Source: Gemmata palustris (GTDB lineage: Bacteria; Planctomycetota; Planctomycetia; Gemmatales; Gemmataceae). Taken from it: a stretch of 64,000 nt of DNA. Position numbers and translations under genes: made by a program. The notes beneath the pieces were generated by a model. The model saw only the letters and a program-made list of their open reading frames with translations, was not told where the DNA came from and searched no databases. The stretch spans positions 4,464,001 to 4,528,000 of the forward strand of contig NZ_JAGKQQ010000001.1 of assembly GCF_017939745.1 (NCBI RefSeq), given 5' to 3'. The first letter of the stretch is position 1. Each line of letters opens with the position of its first letter. Below are positions 43,119-51,638 of this stretch, in pieces.

Positions 43119-43280
43119 AGCCCCGAAGGGGCGGCAGATAGTAGCCAGGGGTGGAACCCCTGGCGCTGCCCGCCGGGGGTTCCACCCCTGGCGCGCTGCC
43201 CGCCGGGGTTGTGCGTCGCTCCACCAAGGGTTGCGCGTTGCTCCACCCCTGGCTACCATCTGCCGCCCCTTACGGGGCTT
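43119..43280. repeat. Palindromic element upstream of the DUF1501 gene
   Basis: Imperfect inverted arms 43119-43155 and 43242-43280 share GGCGGCAGAT, AGCCAGGGGTGGA and AGCCCCG-type blocks in inverted order. The interior carries further copies of CCAGGGGTGGAACCCCTGG-like palindromes. It ends 19 bases before the DUF1501 start codon. Confidence 0.85.
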
Positions 43281-43298
43281 GAAGACAAGGGCGCTGCC

Positions 43299-44660
43299 AT
43301 GCCTCACACTTCGTTTCCCTCCCGTCGGGCCGTTCTCCGCGTCGGCGGAGCGTCGCTTCTCGGGCTGTCGTTCCCGGAAATGCTGCGCGCGGCGGAAGCG
43401 CCGAAGGCCAAGCACCGCGCCACGGCCAAGAGCGTCATCTTCTTGCACCAGTGGGGCGGACCGGGGCAACACGAAACGTTCGACCCGAAGCCCGATGCGC
43501 CGGACAACGTGCGCGGGTGGTACGGCGCTACCAAGACAAAACTACCGGGCGTGATCTTCGGCGAGCGCATCCCGAAGATCGCGGCAATGGCCGACAAGCT
43601 GACCATCGTGCGCTGTATGCAGCACACGATGAAGAACCACAACTCCGCGGGGTACTACAGCCTCACCGGAGTCGCGCCGCCCACCGATGACCAGCGCCTC
43701 CGCGACTCGCTCGAACTGTTCCCCGCTTACGGTTCCCTTGTCGATAAGCTCGCGCCGGCGCCGAAAGGCGTTGCCACGTTCGTCGCGTACCCGCACGTCA
43801 TCGCGGACGGGTCCATTACTCCGGGCCAGCACGCGAGCTTCTTGGGCAAAGCCCACAGCCCGCTGTTCGTGAACCAAGACCCGAGCCGGGCCGACTTCAA
43901 GTTGCCGGAACTCACGCTGCCGGACAATTTGAGCGTCGAACGTCTGGAGAGCCGCAAGGACATTCTGAAGTTGATTGACGAGCAGAGTGACCTGCTCGAA
44001 ACCTCGCTGGTCGCGCAGGGACTGGACGAGAGCTATCAGAAGGCGGTGGCGATGCTCACCAGCCCGCGCTTCAAGCAGGCCTTCGATCTCACAAAGGAGA
44101 GCAAGAAGACGCGAGACGCCTACGGGCGCACGACCTATGGCCAGGGGTGCTTGCTCGCGCGGCGCGTGGTCGAAGCCGGTGCGAAGTTCGTGAACGTGTA
44201 CTTCTCGCGCGCCATTGGCGGGAAGGGACAGGGCTGGGACTACCACGGGTTCAACAAGGAGAGCGTCACGGACCGGCTCGACGAACTGCTGCCGATGACC
44301 GACCAGACGCTGCCCGCGCTCCTCACCGACCTCGAAGACCGCGGGATGCTGGACGATACGCTCGTGGTGTGGGTGGGCGAGTTCGGGCGCACCCCGAAGA
44401 TCAGTTCCAATGGGGGACGCGACCACTGGCCGCAGTGCTATTGCGCCGTTCTCGCTGGAGGTGGGGCGAAACGCGGGTTCGTCTACGGCGCCAGCGACAA
44501 GCTCGGCGCGTACTCCACCGTGGGCCAGGCGCGCCCGGAAGACCTCGCGGCGACGATGTTCGAGGCGCTCGGGATCGACCCGGAAACCGAGGTCCGCGAC
44601 AAACTGAACCGCCCGCTGCCGATCGCACGCGGGAAGCCGATGCGCGAACTGTTCAGTTAA
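43299..44660 (+). CDS. DUF1501 secreted protein (Tat substrate)
   Basis: A 453-residue protein with a twin-arginine signal (SRRAVLRVGGASLLGLSFPEML). The core is of the DUF1501 family with an alkaline-phosphatase-like fold: SVIFLHQWGGPGQHETFDPKPDAP at the start, HTMKNHNSAGYYSLTG, DTLVVWVGEFGRTPKIS and GRDHWPQCY toward the end. It is the usual partner of the DUF1549/1553 protein upstream. Enzymatic role is not established. Its stop TAA (44658-44660) overlaps the TAA of the convergent HNH-like gene by two bases. Confidence 0.87.
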   Translation: MPHTSFPSRRAVLRVGGASLLGLSFPEMLRAAEAPKAKHRATAKSVIFLHQWGGPGQHETFDPKPDAPDNVRGWYGATKTKLPGVIFGERIPKIAAMADKLTIVRCMQHTMKNHNSAGYYSLTGVAPPTDDQRLRDSLELFPAYGSLVDKLAPAPKGVATFVAYPHVIADGSITPGQHASFLGKAHSPLFVNQDPSRADFKLPELTLPDNLSVERLESRKDILKLIDEQSDLLETSLVAQGLDESYQKAVAMLTSPRFKQAFDLTKESKKTRDAYGRTTYGQGCLLARRVVEAGAKFVNVYFSRAIGGKGQGWDYHGFNKESVTDRLDELLPMTDQTLPALLTDLEDRGMLDDTLVVWVGEFGRTPKISSNGGRDHWPQCYCAVLAGGGAKRGFVYGASDKLGAYSTVGQARPEDLAATMFEALGIDPETEVRDKLNRPLPIARGKPMRELFS

Positions 44661-45400
44661 GCCGAGACTTTTGCTTTGCACCACTCGGAATACGGTAGGC
44701 GGTAGAAAGTGACGACTCCCTGATGAAGCACTTCGCCTTCCGCCGTTACCGCTTTTCCATTCCGAACCCAGATCACAGGTTTACCCTGCTCTTCGTGAAG
44801 CTCGACTTGGAATAGTGGACAGCGGACGTCCATTTGGATTTGAAAGTGATCGGAATCAACGGGTTCCACCAGGAGGAGTGGTGTCCTGTTACTACCTCGG
44901 ATCAATAGTGAACCTTGCGATTTTACCGCAGGAAGGAGTTCGGGAAGGAATCGTGCTTCAATGTCTTTCTTGGTCATGAAGCGAGGAGGCGTCCTCTGGT
45001 ATTGAGCTGTGAAAATCGCGAGTGCATCGTCTTGATCGCTGAAAAGCACCAAACGTTTCTCTTTCCAATCTGCCATTCCTGCCGCGCGATACGTCTGCTG
45101 CCTCCGCATCTTTCCGACACGAATGCTGATTGTCCCTCGCGCTGTGATGTTTTGCGCATGGAAGATACTGTGACAGATGCGGCACATCAGAGCACATTTG
45201 TCGATTTCGTCCAATTGTTCGCTTGATAGATTACGGCGAATCAGGTTCTCATAATCAGGGGCCTTCTTTTTGGGGTTGATGTGATTGAACTCGAAACCGT
45301 TTAGAGTGTGGAAGCGAGCCAGATTTTCTCGAACATCGCGCCCACAAAAAACACATTTTCCGCCAGCGTACTCGTAAAGCTGCAATCGGTTTGCTGCCAC
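44657..45400 (-). CDS. HNH-endonuclease-like protein
   Basis: A 247-residue protein. Near the N-terminus is a zinc-ribbon HNH module: GKCVFCGRDV, FEFNHINPKKK (the His-Asn pair), then CALMCRICHSIFHA, giving CxxC ... HxN ... CxxCH. The rest (about 110-247) is a beta-rich domain with RGSNRTPLLLVEPVD and a C-terminal WCKAKVSA. It is probably a DNase of the HNH clan, perhaps from a restriction or mobile system. Start is taken as GTG at 45400 because AGGAGG lies four bases upstream. GC content is well below the neighbours, which suggests acquisition. It sits beside the IS630-type element. Confidence 0.7.
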   Translation of the reverse strand: MAANRLQLYEYAGGKCVFCGRDVRENLARFHTLNGFEFNHINPKKKAPDYENLIRRNLSSEQLDEIDKCALMCRICHSIFHAQNITARGTISIRVGKMRRQQTYRAAGMADWKEKRLVLFSDQDDALAIFTAQYQRTPPRFMTKKDIEARFLPELLPAVKSQGSLLIRGSNRTPLLLVEPVDSDHFQIQMDVRCPLFQVELHEEQGKPVIWVRNGKAVTAEGEVLHQGVVTFYRLPYSEWCKAKVSA

Positions 45401-45655
45401 AAATCCTCCTTGCTTATGGACATAATTGCACTGTATCACCACTTGCAGAGGCGGCTCAAGGCGCGATTCACCTAAATTTGCACAGCTATCAATGGGAGGT
45501 TCCGATTATGCCACTGATTAGTGCTGCTTTGGGATCGCCTACGGTGCAGGTTCAGTCATGACGAACATCACACCGCTATCACGATCAGTGTTCTTCGGAT
45601 CGGAGCGGTTATCCCGATCTTTGCCAAGAGGTATTGTTTCTATTCTCGGCGTCCC
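45401..45655. other. Gap between HNH-like gene and IS630-type element
   Basis: No gene is supported. The stretch holds the HNH gene promoter side and the flank of the insertion element. Composition is mixed, with lower GC near the HNH gene. Confidence 0.35.
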
Positions 45656-45739
45656 CTGAAGTGACACAAGTCGTCCTTGCGGGTCAGCGCTCGTCAGCAG
45701 AGGATAGGCCTGTCGCCGTAATCCGTATTCGGGAGGCCG

Positions 45740-46267
45740 ATGATGCGCCCCACATATTCGTTTCCCGAGGCCGTGGTCGAAGCGATCGCGCGTGATCGGT
45801 ATGGGCACCCGGACCCGCGCGTTCAGGAGCGCATGGAGATCCTTTGGCTCAAGAGCAAGAACCAGACCCACGGGTGCATCGCCGAGCTGGCCAATGTGTC
45901 GCGGTCCACGGTCCAGCGGGTGCTGCGGATCTTCGCGGTCAAAGGTCTGGACGGCGTCCGGTCGTTCGGTTGGAAAGGCCAGCCCAGCGCCCTGACGCCG
46001 CACCGGGCCACGATCGAAGAGGAGTTCCGCGCGCGTCCGCCGCACACGGCTCACGACGCGGCGCGGCGGATCGAGGAGCGGACCGGCGTCCGACGGAAGC
46101 CATCACGGGTCCGTAAGTTCCTGAAGGACGACCTGGGGATGAAGTGCCTGAAGGTGGCCCCAATCCCGGTCCCACCGAAGAAGACCGTCGTGGAACACGC
46201 CCGAACGCAGGCGGACTTTTTAAAAGGCGGAACTGGAACCGAAGCTGGCGCAGGCTCGGGGCGGTAA
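45740..46267 (+). CDS. IS630-family transposase, N-terminal part (frame 1)
   Basis: A 175-residue frame with the DNA-binding half of an IS630 transposase: helix-turn-helix THGCIAELANVSRSTVQRVLRIF, linker GLDGVRSFGWKGQPSALTPH, then the second winged-helix part RRIEERTGVRRKPSRVRKFLKDDLGMK. It ends out of frame shortly after QADFLK. The sequence there is GACTTTTTAAAAGGCGG; going to the second frame (AELEPKLAQ) needs a +1 (or -2) shift. IS630 elements often use programmed frameshifting, so this may be native, or a one-base insertion may have broken the gene. Confidence 0.75.
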   Translation: MMRPTYSFPEAVVEAIARDRYGHPDPRVQERMEILWLKSKNQTHGCIAELANVSRSTVQRVLRIFAVKGLDGVRSFGWKGQPSALTPHRATIEEEFRARPPHTAHDAARRIEERTGVRRKPSRVRKFLKDDLGMKCLKVAPIPVPPKKTVVEHARTQADFLKGGTGTEAGAGSGR

Positions 46268-46274
46268 CCGGACC

Positions 46275-46811
46275 GTGTATTTCGTAGACGCGTCGCACTT
46301 CGTGTTGGCGTCGTTCCTGGGGTGGGTGTGGTGCTTCGTGCGGCTGTATGTGCGGGCGGCGAGTGGCCGGCAGCGGTACAACGTGCTGGGCGCGCTCAAC
46401 GCGGTCACGCACGAACTGGTGACGGAGATCAACACGACCTACATCACGGCGACCTCGGTGTGTGCGTTGCTCCGCACGATCGCGAACCGAGGGATGCCGA
46501 TACCGGTCACGTTGGTGATGGACAACGCCCGGTACCAGCGGTGCGCGTTGGTGCAGGGCGCGGCCAAGGAGTTGGGTATCGAGTTGCTGTTCCTGCCGAG
46601 TTACTCGCCCAACCTGAACCTGATCGAGCGACTGTGGAAGTTCGTCAAGATGGAAGTTCTGAACAGCCGCCACCATCAGGATTTCAAAAAGTTTCAGGAC
46701 GCCATCGACGGGTGCCTGGCTGATCTGACGACCAAACACCGCCAGAAGCTGGCCACTCTGTTGACGCACAACTTCCAGACCTGGGGCAATGTGTCACTCC
46801 TGAATGCGTAA
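46275..46811 (+). CDS. IS630-family transposase, catalytic part (frame 2)
   Basis: A 178-residue frame holding the DDE catalytic domain: YFVDASHFVLASFLGW (first Asp), VTLVMDNARYQRC (second Asp, in the DNAxxH-like position) and LPSYSPNLNLIERLWKFVK, with the conserved SPxLNxIE Glu. The open frame starts just upstream of the ATG, with AELEPKLAQARGGNRTV in frame from the shift site at about 46228. All three acidic residues are present, so the domain itself is intact. The 3' end overlaps the right inverted repeat. Confidence 0.8.
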   Translation: MYFVDASHFVLASFLGWVWCFVRLYVRAASGRQRYNVLGALNAVTHELVTEINTTYITATSVCALLRTIANRGMPIPVTLVMDNARYQRCALVQGAAKELGIELLFLPSYSPNLNLIERLWKFVKMEVLNSRHHQDFKKFQDAIDGCLADLTTKHRQKLATLLTHNFQTWGNVSLLNA

Positions 46812-47018
46812 AGCATAAATCCTCTCTTCTTCGCGCTTCGGAACTGCGCAGGTAGGCTTCGTGACAGCCGCGTCCTTAATATGGCCTCGGTACTGTCCGC
46901 TATGCGCCGGCTTCGGTGTGCAACAACGCGAACACCTCGCCTTTGACTTCACAGCAATTTGCGCCTAATCTGCACGGTACCCACCTCACGCACTTCCACC
47001 CGCGCGGAGCACGTCAGC

Positions 47019-48410
47019 GTGTTACCAAAATTCCGCTCCTGCCGAGGCCCCGATCGCCGCGACGTTATGCGGTTCGGCTCGGTCGGTCTCGCGTCCGCGG
47101 CCCTCGGTCCGCTCTCTGCACACAAGACGCCAGCGGCCGATGCGACCACAAACGACCCGGCGGTCATCTTTGTCTGGCTCCCGGGCGGTCCGCCGCACCA
47201 GGACACGTTCGACATGAAGCCGGATGCGCCTGATGAGTACCGCGGCGCGTTCAAACCGATCAAAACCAACGTCACCGGAATCCAGATTTGCGAGCACCTA
47301 CCGCAACTCGCGAAGGTGACGGACCGGTACTCGATCATCCGCTCGGTGGCGCACACGTTCGCGGACCACGGCGGTGGGCACAAGCGGTTCCTCACCGGGC
47401 GCGACCCGCTCCAACAGGTCGGCTTCGTGAACGACACGCCGATGGTCGGGTCAATGGTCGCAGAGGTGCTGAAGTCGAAGCGGGCCGCGGTCCCGAACTA
47501 CATCGCGGGCGTCGACGGCGGGCGCCAGCAGATCGACACGTTCAGTTTCGGCTCCGCGTACCTCGGGCCGCAATCGCACCCGCTGTTCGTCCCGGGCGAC
47601 CCGGCCGATAGCAAGTTCGAGGTGAAGAACCTCTCGGCGCTACCGGGAACCGAAGAGAAGTTGAAAGATCGTCTCGCACTGCTTAGCAAATTCGATGCGC
47701 CGTTGATCGGCCCGGACCTCGCGGGCCGCGCCGAGGGCATGAACGCCGCCCGCGCTCGTGCGCTGGATCTCATCACAACGGACACCGCGAAGCATGCCTT
47801 CGATCTCACGAGAGAATCCCCGAAAACGCGCGCCCGGTACGGGATGCACCGCTACGGACAGCGGGCGCTGCTCGCCCGGCGGCTCGTGGAGGCGGGCGCG
47901 TCGTGGGTCACGATGGTGATGGAGAACGCGACCCCGCCGGGCGCGGATCTGAAGAAGGACCACACGTACAACTGGGACTCGCACGCGGTCAACTGCCACA
48001 TCTTTGAGGACACGCGGTACAAGCTCGGCTTCCTCGATCAGGCGATCTCGGCACTGATCGAGGACTTGTACGCGCGCGGGCTGAACAAGCGTGTGTTGCT
48101 CGTGGTGACGGGCGAGTTCGGGCGCACGCCGCGCGTCGAGTACGATAAGGCGACCGGTCGACCGGGGCGAGATCACTGGCCCCAGGCGCAGAGCATTTTG
48201 GTGAGCGGTGCGTGCAAGACGGGTATCACGGTGGGCAGCACGACCGCAAAGGCCGAGGTGCCGAAGGGCCGCCCGCTCACGCCGAACGATTTGTGGGCGA
48301 CGGTGTTCACGCACCTGAACATCGACTTCAACGCGACCAGTTTCACGGATGGTACCGGCCGCCCCATCCCGATGCTGCCCCACGGTGATGTCATCAGCGA
48401 GTTGGCGTGA
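47019..48410 (+). CDS. DUF1501 secreted protein
   Basis: A 463-residue second DUF1501 protein. Probable Tat signal PDRRDVMRFGSVGLASAALG (residues 11-30). The core shows PAVIFVWLPGGPPHQDTFDMKP, SVAHTFADHGGGHKRFLTGR, LLVVTGEFGRTPRVEYD and GRDHWPQAQS. The start is taken at GTG 47019 with GGAG ten bases upstream; the ATG at 46959 is an alternative. Unlike the copy at 43299 it has no DUF1549/1553 partner next to it; the IS630-type element lies directly upstream and may have separated it from one. Confidence 0.8.
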   Translation: MLPKFRSCRGPDRRDVMRFGSVGLASAALGPLSAHKTPAADATTNDPAVIFVWLPGGPPHQDTFDMKPDAPDEYRGAFKPIKTNVTGIQICEHLPQLAKVTDRYSIIRSVAHTFADHGGGHKRFLTGRDPLQQVGFVNDTPMVGSMVAEVLKSKRAAVPNYIAGVDGGRQQIDTFSFGSAYLGPQSHPLFVPGDPADSKFEVKNLSALPGTEEKLKDRLALLSKFDAPLIGPDLAGRAEGMNAARARALDLITTDTAKHAFDLTRESPKTRARYGMHRYGQRALLARRLVEAGASWVTMVMENATPPGADLKKDHTYNWDSHAVNCHIFEDTRYKLGFLDQAISALIEDLYARGLNKRVLLVVTGEFGRTPRVEYDKATGRPGRDHWPQAQSILVSGACKTGITVGSTTAKAEVPKGRPLTPNDLWATVFTHLNIDFNATSFTDGTGRPIPMLPHGDVISELA

Positions 48411-48446
48411 CGGCACCCGGCAGGGCTTCGTGTGATCGCGGTCCGG

Positions 48447-50636
48447 TCAATTGATCTGCACGATGCCGCCCTTCACGGTCGTCACTCCCGCGCCTTCGAC
48501 CGCGACCATTGGGCCTTCCACCTTCACCTGAGCGTCGCCCTTCAGGTTCACGTTCGGCGCCTTCACGGTCACGCCGGCCGGGGCGACTTCCACTGAACTC
48601 GCGGTGGCTTTGAGCGTCACCTTCGCGGCGTCGATCAAGATCCCGCTCGAATCGATGACGATCTTGTTCGCACCCACCTTCAGCGTGATGGACGTACCGG
48701 CCTCGATCTCGATGCTCCCCGCGGTCGCCTTAACGCCGATGTTGCCCTTCGCGACGGTCAGCGTGTCGTTGCCCGTATCGACACCCGCCACGCGGTTGCC
48801 CTTCGTAACGGTGTGCGTGTCGTTGCCCTTTGACACCGTGATGCTGCGGTTCCCCTCCTGTACGGTCACGGTGTAGTCGGACTTCACGTCAACGGTGCGG
48901 GTGCCCTTACTGACCGTCAGCGATTCGTTACCCTCGGACACCGTGACGCTGCGGTTGCCCTTGCTCACGAGCAGCGTGTCGTTGCCCTTCGAGACGGTCC
49001 GGTCGCGGTCGCCCGTTTCGATGGTGATCTTCTCGAAACCCTCTTGTACCGTCAGCGTGCGGTTGTTCTTGATCTGAATGAACTGGTCGTGTTCGACCTT
49101 CAGGTCGTCGTCGTTCTCCACGAACCGGTGGAAGTCCTTCTGCGCGTGGAAGTAAATGTCCTCCTTGCCCTTCGCGTCCTCGAACCGCAGTTCGTTGAAG
49201 TCCGCTTCTCCGCCGCCTTTAGTGGATCGCGTTTTTAACCCGCTTTGCGTCATGTTCGCGGGCAGCGCGTAGGGCGGCATTTGTTCGGCGTTGTACACGC
49301 GGCCCGTGATGAGCGGGCGGTCCGGATCGCCCTCGAGGAACTCGACCACCACCTCTTGCCCGATTCGGGGCGTGAAGACCATGCCCCACTGTTTGCCGGC
49401 CCACATCTCGGACACGCGAATCCAGCACGAACTGTTCTCGTCCTTCTTGCCGAGCCGGTCCCAGAAGAACTGCACCTTCACGCGCCCGTACTTGTCGGTG
49501 TAAATCTCCTCGCCGCTCGGCCCGACGACCACGGCCGTTTGCGCGCCCGAAATTGCGGGGCGCGGGGTCGATGGTGCGGGGCGGAACGGTACCGCCGCGG
49601 GCGCGACGACGAACGTGTTCGAGTAGTCGGCCGCGCCGGGGCCACCTCCGGCCCAATCCTCGCTCGCGTTGTGTTCTACTTCGAGGAACACGTAGCTGCC
49701 GTCATCAGACGGGTGGTTCTCCAGTGTGAATTTGCCCCCGGGGGCGAAGGACGAGCACCGGCTCGTGCCGGTCGCGGTGTCGTACCCGGCCTCCACTTCT
49801 TCCATGCGCGCCTTCGCGAGTGTGGTGCCGTCGCCCGCGACCGGGTACCCGCCGGGGTAGTCGAACAGCTCGAAACCGCTGATGCCGGTGAGCGCGACGG
49901 TGGTGTCCGCGTCCTTCAGCAAGTTCGTGGCCGGGGTCTCGAAGTTGTAATCGGTGTGCGTGACCTTCCCCGAGCGGAACGCGAACCGCCGGTCCCAACT
50001 CGACACGCTCTCCGCGCCGGGCACGTCCGGCCGGTACTCGACGGTTCCGTGCGGGGCACAGTCGAACGCGGCCGAGGGCGCATCGGCCAGGACCAGCGTG
50101 TGCTGCCCCTCCTTGAACTCGAAGAAGTAGTAAATGCCGTACTCTTCCATGAGCCGCGACACAAACGCGAACGCGGTCTCGCGGTACTGCACGCAGTACT
50201 CGCGCGTCGGGTACGTCCCCTGGAGCTGCTTCTTGTAGTCGGTGAGCCCGAGCCGGTCGAACGTGCTCGTGATGATCGCGTCCACGGTCATGTTCTGGAA
50301 AATGCGGCAATCCGTGGTGCGCGTGAGGAACCACAACCAGGGGACCACTTCGGCGCGGTAGGCGCGCAGGCCGCGACTCGCACTTTCGCCCGCGACGAGC
50401 TTCCGCACGAACCCGTGGAACGGGCGCGGGGTGTCGTCGGGCATGTTGAGCGTCCACCCGACTGCCTTACCGACGAGATCGGCTGCGGCGACCGTCAGGT
50501 TCTCCGAAACCAGATCGAGCGCGAACTCGAACGGCACGGACAGGCGCTCGCGCCCGCGGAACCCGGTGACGATGAACGTATCAGCTCCGAGCGGGGTCGT
50601 GAGCGTGACGAGCCGGCGGTTCTGGGTGAGGGCCAT
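48447..50636 (-). CDS. vgrG: VgrG-type spike protein of a type VI secretion system
   Basis: A 729-residue tip protein. The N-terminal gp27-like part includes FRGRERLSVPFEFALDLVSE and EYGIYYFFEFKEGQHTLVLAD. The gp5-like OB domain follows: DKYGRVKVQFFWDR, SCWIRVSEMWAGKQWG, PRIGQEVVVEFLEGDPDRPLI. Then comes a long run of eight-residue beta-helix repeats, such as VTVSEGNESLTVSKG and ITVSKGNDTHTVTKGN (about 540-640), and the C-terminus ends VEGAGVTTVKGGIVQIN without an extra effector domain. It is downstream of an Hcp gene on the same strand. No sheath, baseplate, ClpV or effector genes are in the window. Confidence 0.92.
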   Translation of the reverse strand: MALTQNRRLVTLTTPLGADTFIVTGFRGRERLSVPFEFALDLVSENLTVAAADLVGKAVGWTLNMPDDTPRPFHGFVRKLVAGESASRGLRAYRAEVVPWLWFLTRTTDCRIFQNMTVDAIITSTFDRLGLTDYKKQLQGTYPTREYCVQYRETAFAFVSRLMEEYGIYYFFEFKEGQHTLVLADAPSAAFDCAPHGTVEYRPDVPGAESVSSWDRRFAFRSGKVTHTDYNFETPATNLLKDADTTVALTGISGFELFDYPGGYPVAGDGTTLAKARMEEVEAGYDTATGTSRCSSFAPGGKFTLENHPSDDGSYVFLEVEHNASEDWAGGGPGAADYSNTFVVAPAAVPFRPAPSTPRPAISGAQTAVVVGPSGEEIYTDKYGRVKVQFFWDRLGKKDENSSCWIRVSEMWAGKQWGMVFTPRIGQEVVVEFLEGDPDRPLITGRVYNAEQMPPYALPANMTQSGLKTRSTKGGGEADFNELRFEDAKGKEDIYFHAQKDFHRFVENDDDLKVEHDQFIQIKNNRTLTVQEGFEKITIETGDRDRTVSKGNDTLLVSKGNRSVTVSEGNESLTVSKGTRTVDVKSDYTVTVQEGNRSITVSKGNDTHTVTKGNRVAGVDTGNDTLTVAKGNIGVKATAGSIEIEAGTSITLKVGANKIVIDSSGILIDAAKVTLKATASSVEVAPAGVTVKAPNVNLKGDAQVKVEGPMVAVEGAGVTTVKGGIVQIN

Positions 50637-50649
50637 GTCTTTCCGAGTC

Positions 50650-50825
50650 CCAATCTTTCAGGGTTCCAATCTTTACAGGGTCGAAAGTCGGAGCCGAGCC
50701 GAAAGTCGTAAAGGCGAAAGTCGTAAAGTCAGGAAGGCCGAAAGTCGTAAAGGCGAAGACCAATGTGGTTGGTATCTTCGACTTTACGACTTTCGGCCTT
50801 ACGACTTTCGACTCTGAAAGATTGG
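50650..50825. repeat. CGAAAGTCGTAAAG repeat cluster between vgrG and hcp
   Basis: At least three direct copies of CGAAAGTCGTAAAG-type units run one way, and a second arm (about 50775-50820, ACGACTTTCGGCCTTACG-type) runs the other way, forming a long imperfect palindrome. CAATCTTT pieces lie at both outer ends. It fills almost the whole vgrG-hcp gap. Confidence 0.85.
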
Positions 50826-50833
50826 GGCCGGGA

Positions 50834-51310
50834 TTACGAAGCGACCGCGGTCGCCAGGTCGTAAGACACGCGCGGGCTGTCGGTGATCGAGTTGTCCTGG
50901 CCGTATTCCTTGAACAGGTACTCGATCTTGGTGAAGTTGATCGAGAGGCTCTCGGACGGGCGGTCGCCGCCACTCGACAGCGAGTACCCGCTGATGAGAC
51001 AGTTGGTCAGCTTGTACTCCGCGTACATGCGGAGCTCCTTGCCGTCGGTCGAGCAGAAGTGGACGGTGCAGTCCACGCCCTTGCCGGTCAGTGCTTCCTG
51101 GAGCCACGCGAAGGTGGACTTGTCCATCTGCTTGGAAACCGTAATTTCGCTGACCGAAGGGGCCGACGATTCGCGGTTCGCAGACTTCCCGACCGGCGAC
51201 CCGATCCCGCGCCCCACGCCCCACTGGAAGCTGTTCACTTCCACCCAGTCCTTGTGCCCCGCCTCGGTCACGTTCCCGACGATCTTCCCGTACTTGACGT
51301 AAATCGGCAT
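50834..51310 (-). CDS. hcp: Hcp-family type VI secretion tube protein
   Basis: A 158-residue Hcp: MPIYVKYGKIVGNVTEAGHKDWVEVNSFQWGV at the start, with the family's 'G...GxxxVxSFxWG' strand, then EITVSKQMDKSTFAWLQEAL and SINFTKIEYLF. Hcp forms the hexameric inner tube of the T6SS. The length is normal. It precedes vgrG on the same strand, separated by a repeat-filled gap of about 200 bases. The upstream region has AGGAG near the start codon. Confidence 0.9.
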   Translation of the reverse strand: MPIYVKYGKIVGNVTEAGHKDWVEVNSFQWGVGRGIGSPVGKSANRESSAPSVSEITVSKQMDKSTFAWLQEALTGKGVDCTVHFCSTDGKELRMYAEYKLTNCLISGYSLSSGGDRPSESLSINFTKIEYLFKEYGQDNSITDSPRVSYDLATAVAS

Positions 51311-51638
51311 AACCTGCTCCTCGTTGTGGGGTGAAGCACCCCGGACTCGAACCCGTTGTTTTCTGGGCCGTTGACTCGCGACCCGTGTTGGATGCCTAAA
51401 TTACGGCGGGCCGCGCGCGATCCTATCACTGATTTTTTCTGCCGAGCCGAAAATCACTTTGCTTCGAGTTCCAAGTTCCAGGTTTGAAAAACATAAGCCC
51501 GGCGCTGTTTGGTCTTCAGCTCTGGAACTTGGAACGCTGGAACTTGGAACTCAGATTGGAGAAGGGCTTTTGTTCCGGGCCGCGAGGTGGTCTAATCTGG
51601 GTCTGCCTCGTTAGCGCTTTTCGCGGAGATTCGACGTT
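51311..51638. other. Divergent intergenic region with GTTCCAAGTTCCAG repeats
   Basis: No gene. Between 51466 and 51556 several copies of GTTCCAAGTTCCAG-type sequence and its complement (CTGGAACTTGGAAC) occur, forming an imperfect palindrome. A related sequence is seen at 62249-62332. Confidence 0.6.

Larger units (their letters stand above)
45656..46811 (+). mobile_element. IS630-family insertion element
   Basis: Two overlapping-frame transposase parts flanked by short inverted sequences: AGTGACACA at 45660-45668 and its complement TGTGTCACT at 46790-46798, the latter inside the 3' end of the second frame (NVSLL). Exact tips and the TA target duplication expected for this family could not be fixed. 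Confidence 0.6.

Noticed and set aside
48447..51310. Complete type VI secretion locus
   Set aside because: Only Hcp and VgrG are present; the flanking genes are a DUF1501 protein and a dehydrogenase with no T6SS motifs.
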